Assembly: GCA_030706285.1 (NCBI GenBank)
Contig: JAUZOU010000170.1
Location: forward strand, 1 to 6,563
Direction: 5' to 3'
Length of the DNA stretch: 6,563 nucleotides
From: Bacteroidota bacterium
GTDB lineage: Bacteria > Bacteroidota > Bacteroidia > Bacteroidales > UBA1402
Both the position numbers and the translations under genes were made by a program. How positions within the stretch are numbered: position 1 is the stretch's first letter; the number at the start of each line of letters is the position of its first letter. The notes beneath the pieces were generated by a model, which saw nothing but the letters and a program-made list of their open reading frames with translations, was not told the origin of the DNA and made no database searches. Shown piece by piece: positions 5,562 through 6,563 of this stretch.

Positions 5562-5586
5562 ATGCATCAATTTCTCTACATGCATC
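5562..5586 (+). promoter_or_regulatory. Paired ATGCATC repeats upstream of pectate lyase promoter
   Basis: Two copies of ATGCATC begin at 5562 and 5580, each followed by a T-rich stretch, just upstream of the -7 element. The spacing (18 bases) and position where an activator would bind suggest a regulator site, for example for a polysaccharide-sensing hybrid two-component system. This is inference only. Confidence 0.28.
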
Positions 5587-5600
5587 TTTTTTCAAACTGA

Positions 5601-5608
5601 TATATTTG
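5601..5608 (+). promoter_or_regulatory. -7 promoter element for pectate lyase
   Basis: TATATTTG is an exact TAnnTTTG match, 38 bases before the start codon, giving a leader of roughly 33 bases. The -33 position has no clear TTTG, consistent with a promoter needing an activator. Confidence 0.55.
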
Positions 5609-5646
5609 TGCCATAACCAGTTAAAAATCTAATGCCAAGGTGATCT

Positions 5647-6563
5647 ATGATTAAAAAAGGCCTTTTGTTTTTCGTTGTCTGTTTGGCTCCTATGGTGAAT
5701 TTCGCACAGCGGCCGGTGATCACTCATGCGGCCGGATGGCTGGAGTCGGTTTATGTTACCTGGGAACCGATGGACAGTATACAGACGTATCATGTTTACT
5801 ACAGTGGCGAAGGTATCACGGACAAGCGAATCGACGATCAGCTTATTCGAAGCTACAAAACCTGTGAGCGTGCCGATATCCCGGGCCTTAGGGCTGGAAA
5901 ATATACCGTCCGGGTTGTGCCTGTCATTTTGGGCAAAGAAGGAGAAGGCACAACGACCGATTCACTGATCGTGAAAGCATATGATCGTACCGGTTATGCC
6001 TTTTGGAAGGGCAGGACGCCTGGGGCCTATCAGGCTGACGGGACGCCGAAAGACAGGGCGGTGGTGTTGTACATAACCGGAAAAACGAAGAATACCATCT
6101 CGCTGGATGTTTCAGGGGCCAGTGAGAATCCGTGTGTTGGGTTGCAAACCATTCTGGATGGTTTCAAGAAAGGAAAGGACACACGGCCGTTGATTGTCCG
6201 GCTGGTGGGACAGATCACGGACTTGTCGTATATGTTGAACGGGGATGTGGTCGTTGAAAATGCCAACAATCCGTCGAGCTACATCACGGTGGAAGGCGTC
6301 GGCAACGATGCTGTAGCTGATGGCTGGGGCCTTCGCATCAAGAATGCATCGAATGTGGAAGTACGGAACATCGGTTTTATGAATTGCAACAGCAGTGAAG
6401 GCGATGATGTCGGATTGCAACAAGGCAATGACCACGTGTGGGTCCATCAATGCGATTTCTTTTATGGAGAGGCTGGGAGCGATGCCGATCAGGTGAAAGG
6501 AGACGGGGCGCTTGACTGTAAAAAATCAACCTATGTCACGTTTTCCTACAACCATTTCTGGGA
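5647..6563 (+). CDS. Secreted pectate lyase, polysaccharide lyase family 1 (3' end beyond window)
   Basis: The first 305 residues are visible and the gene runs off the right edge. Residues 1-20 (MIKKGLLFFVVCLAPMVNFA) are a signal peptide with likely cleavage before Gln21 and no lipobox. Residues 22-112 look like a fibronectin type III domain (VTWEP at 37-41, YHVYY at 48-52). The catalytic part starts near 117 and has the PL1 right-handed beta-helix signature: GWGLRIKNASNVEVRNIGFM, then GDDVGLQQGNDHVWVHQCDF (252-271), corresponding to the vWiDH region. DADQVKGDGALDCKKSTYVT (279-298) follows, holding the acidic Ca-binding residues, then FSYNHFW. The catalytic Arg/Lys segment would lie after the window. 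PL1 enzymes cleave polygalacturonate by Ca-dependent beta-elimination in the periplasm or outside the cell. The His-Gln in place of Asp-His is the main departure from the textbook motif. A pectin-utilisation locus may continue to the right. Confidence 0.93.
   Translation, partial: MIKKGLLFFVVCLAPMVNFAQRPVITHAAGWLESVYVTWEPMDSIQTYHVYYSGEGITDKRIDDQLIRSYKTCERADIPGLRAGKYTVRVVPVILGKEGEGTTTDSLIVKAYDRTGYAFWKGRTPGAYQADGTPKDRAVVLYITGKTKNTISLDVSGASENPCVGLQTILDGFKKGKDTRPLIVRLVGQITDLSYMLNGDVVVENANNPSSYITVEGVGNDAVADGWGLRIKNASNVEVRNIGFMNCNSSEGDDVGLQQGNDHVWVHQCDFFYGEAGSDADQVKGDGALDCKKSTYVTFSYNHFW

Larger units (their letters stand above)
5336..5646. other. Divergent regulatory region between YtxH-like gene and pectate lyase
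   Basis: This 311-base AT-rich region has no supported gene. It contains a 13-base palindrome (5460-5472), two ATGCATC copies 18 bases apart (5562 and 5580), and a -7 element for the pectate lyase (5601-5608). An inverted TAACcaGTTA lies at 5614-5623 in the likely leader. AAGGTGA at 5637-5643 resembles a Shine-Dalgarno but sits only 3 bases before the ATG. No promoter for the YtxH side was identified. Confidence 0.6.

Noticed and set aside
5726..6450. Open frames inside the pectate lyase on both strands
   Set aside because: They lie within a clearly coding PL1 gene and have no recognisable features of their own.
1..6563. CRISPR array, complete insertion sequence or rRNA
   Set aside because: No regularly spaced repeats, transposase gene with terminal repeats, or ribosomal RNA sequence were seen.

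Overview
The window looks like chromosomal DNA from a member of the Bacteroidales (Bacteroides, Parabacteroides or a close relative). The evidence is the TAnnTTTG-type -7 promoter elements, start codons mostly without Shine-Dalgarno sites, a lipoprotein with a Bacteroidota-style acidic surface-export motif, and the family content: a MACPF lipoprotein, a PL1 pectate lyase with an N-terminal fibronectin-like domain, and a small YtxH/holin-like envelope operon. I cannot place it to species from sequence reading alone.

Left part (1-1263). A minus-strand unit reads phoU and then an OmpR/PhoB-type response regulator that runs off the left edge. These are phosphate-starvation signalling genes. Upstream of phoU is a repeated TGTAA/TGTCA motif that resembles a Pho box. 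Past it, on the plus strand, lies a complete tRNA-Gly(CCC) gene with its own -7 element and a strong intrinsic terminator.

Middle part (1283-3184). A 484-residue minus-strand lipoprotein carries a MACPF (membrane attack complex/perforin) signature and a C-terminal domain built of three similar repeats of about 45 residues. It resembles the Bacteroidales secreted antimicrobial proteins (BSAP), which kill related strains. It is the most interesting gene in the window. Its upstream flank is AT-rich and holds an orphan open stretch (2841-3044) that looks like a leftover gene fragment.

Right part (3185-6563). A plus-strand lipid kinase of the diacylglycerol/sphingosine kinase (YegS/LCB5) family converges on a three-gene minus-strand operon: YtxH-like protein, holin-like two-helix membrane protein (YqjE/DUF1469 type), and a small hypothetical protein. 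Such operons are usually linked to envelope stress. Diverging from it is a secreted pectate lyase whose 3' end is beyond the window. Two GGTTA..TAACC palindromes bracket the three-gene operon.

The genes appear to form independent units: phosphate sensing, tRNA, interbacterial antagonism, lipid phosphorylation, envelope maintenance and pectin degradation. The MACPF gene with its remnant-bearing flank is the part that looks most like an acquired insertion.
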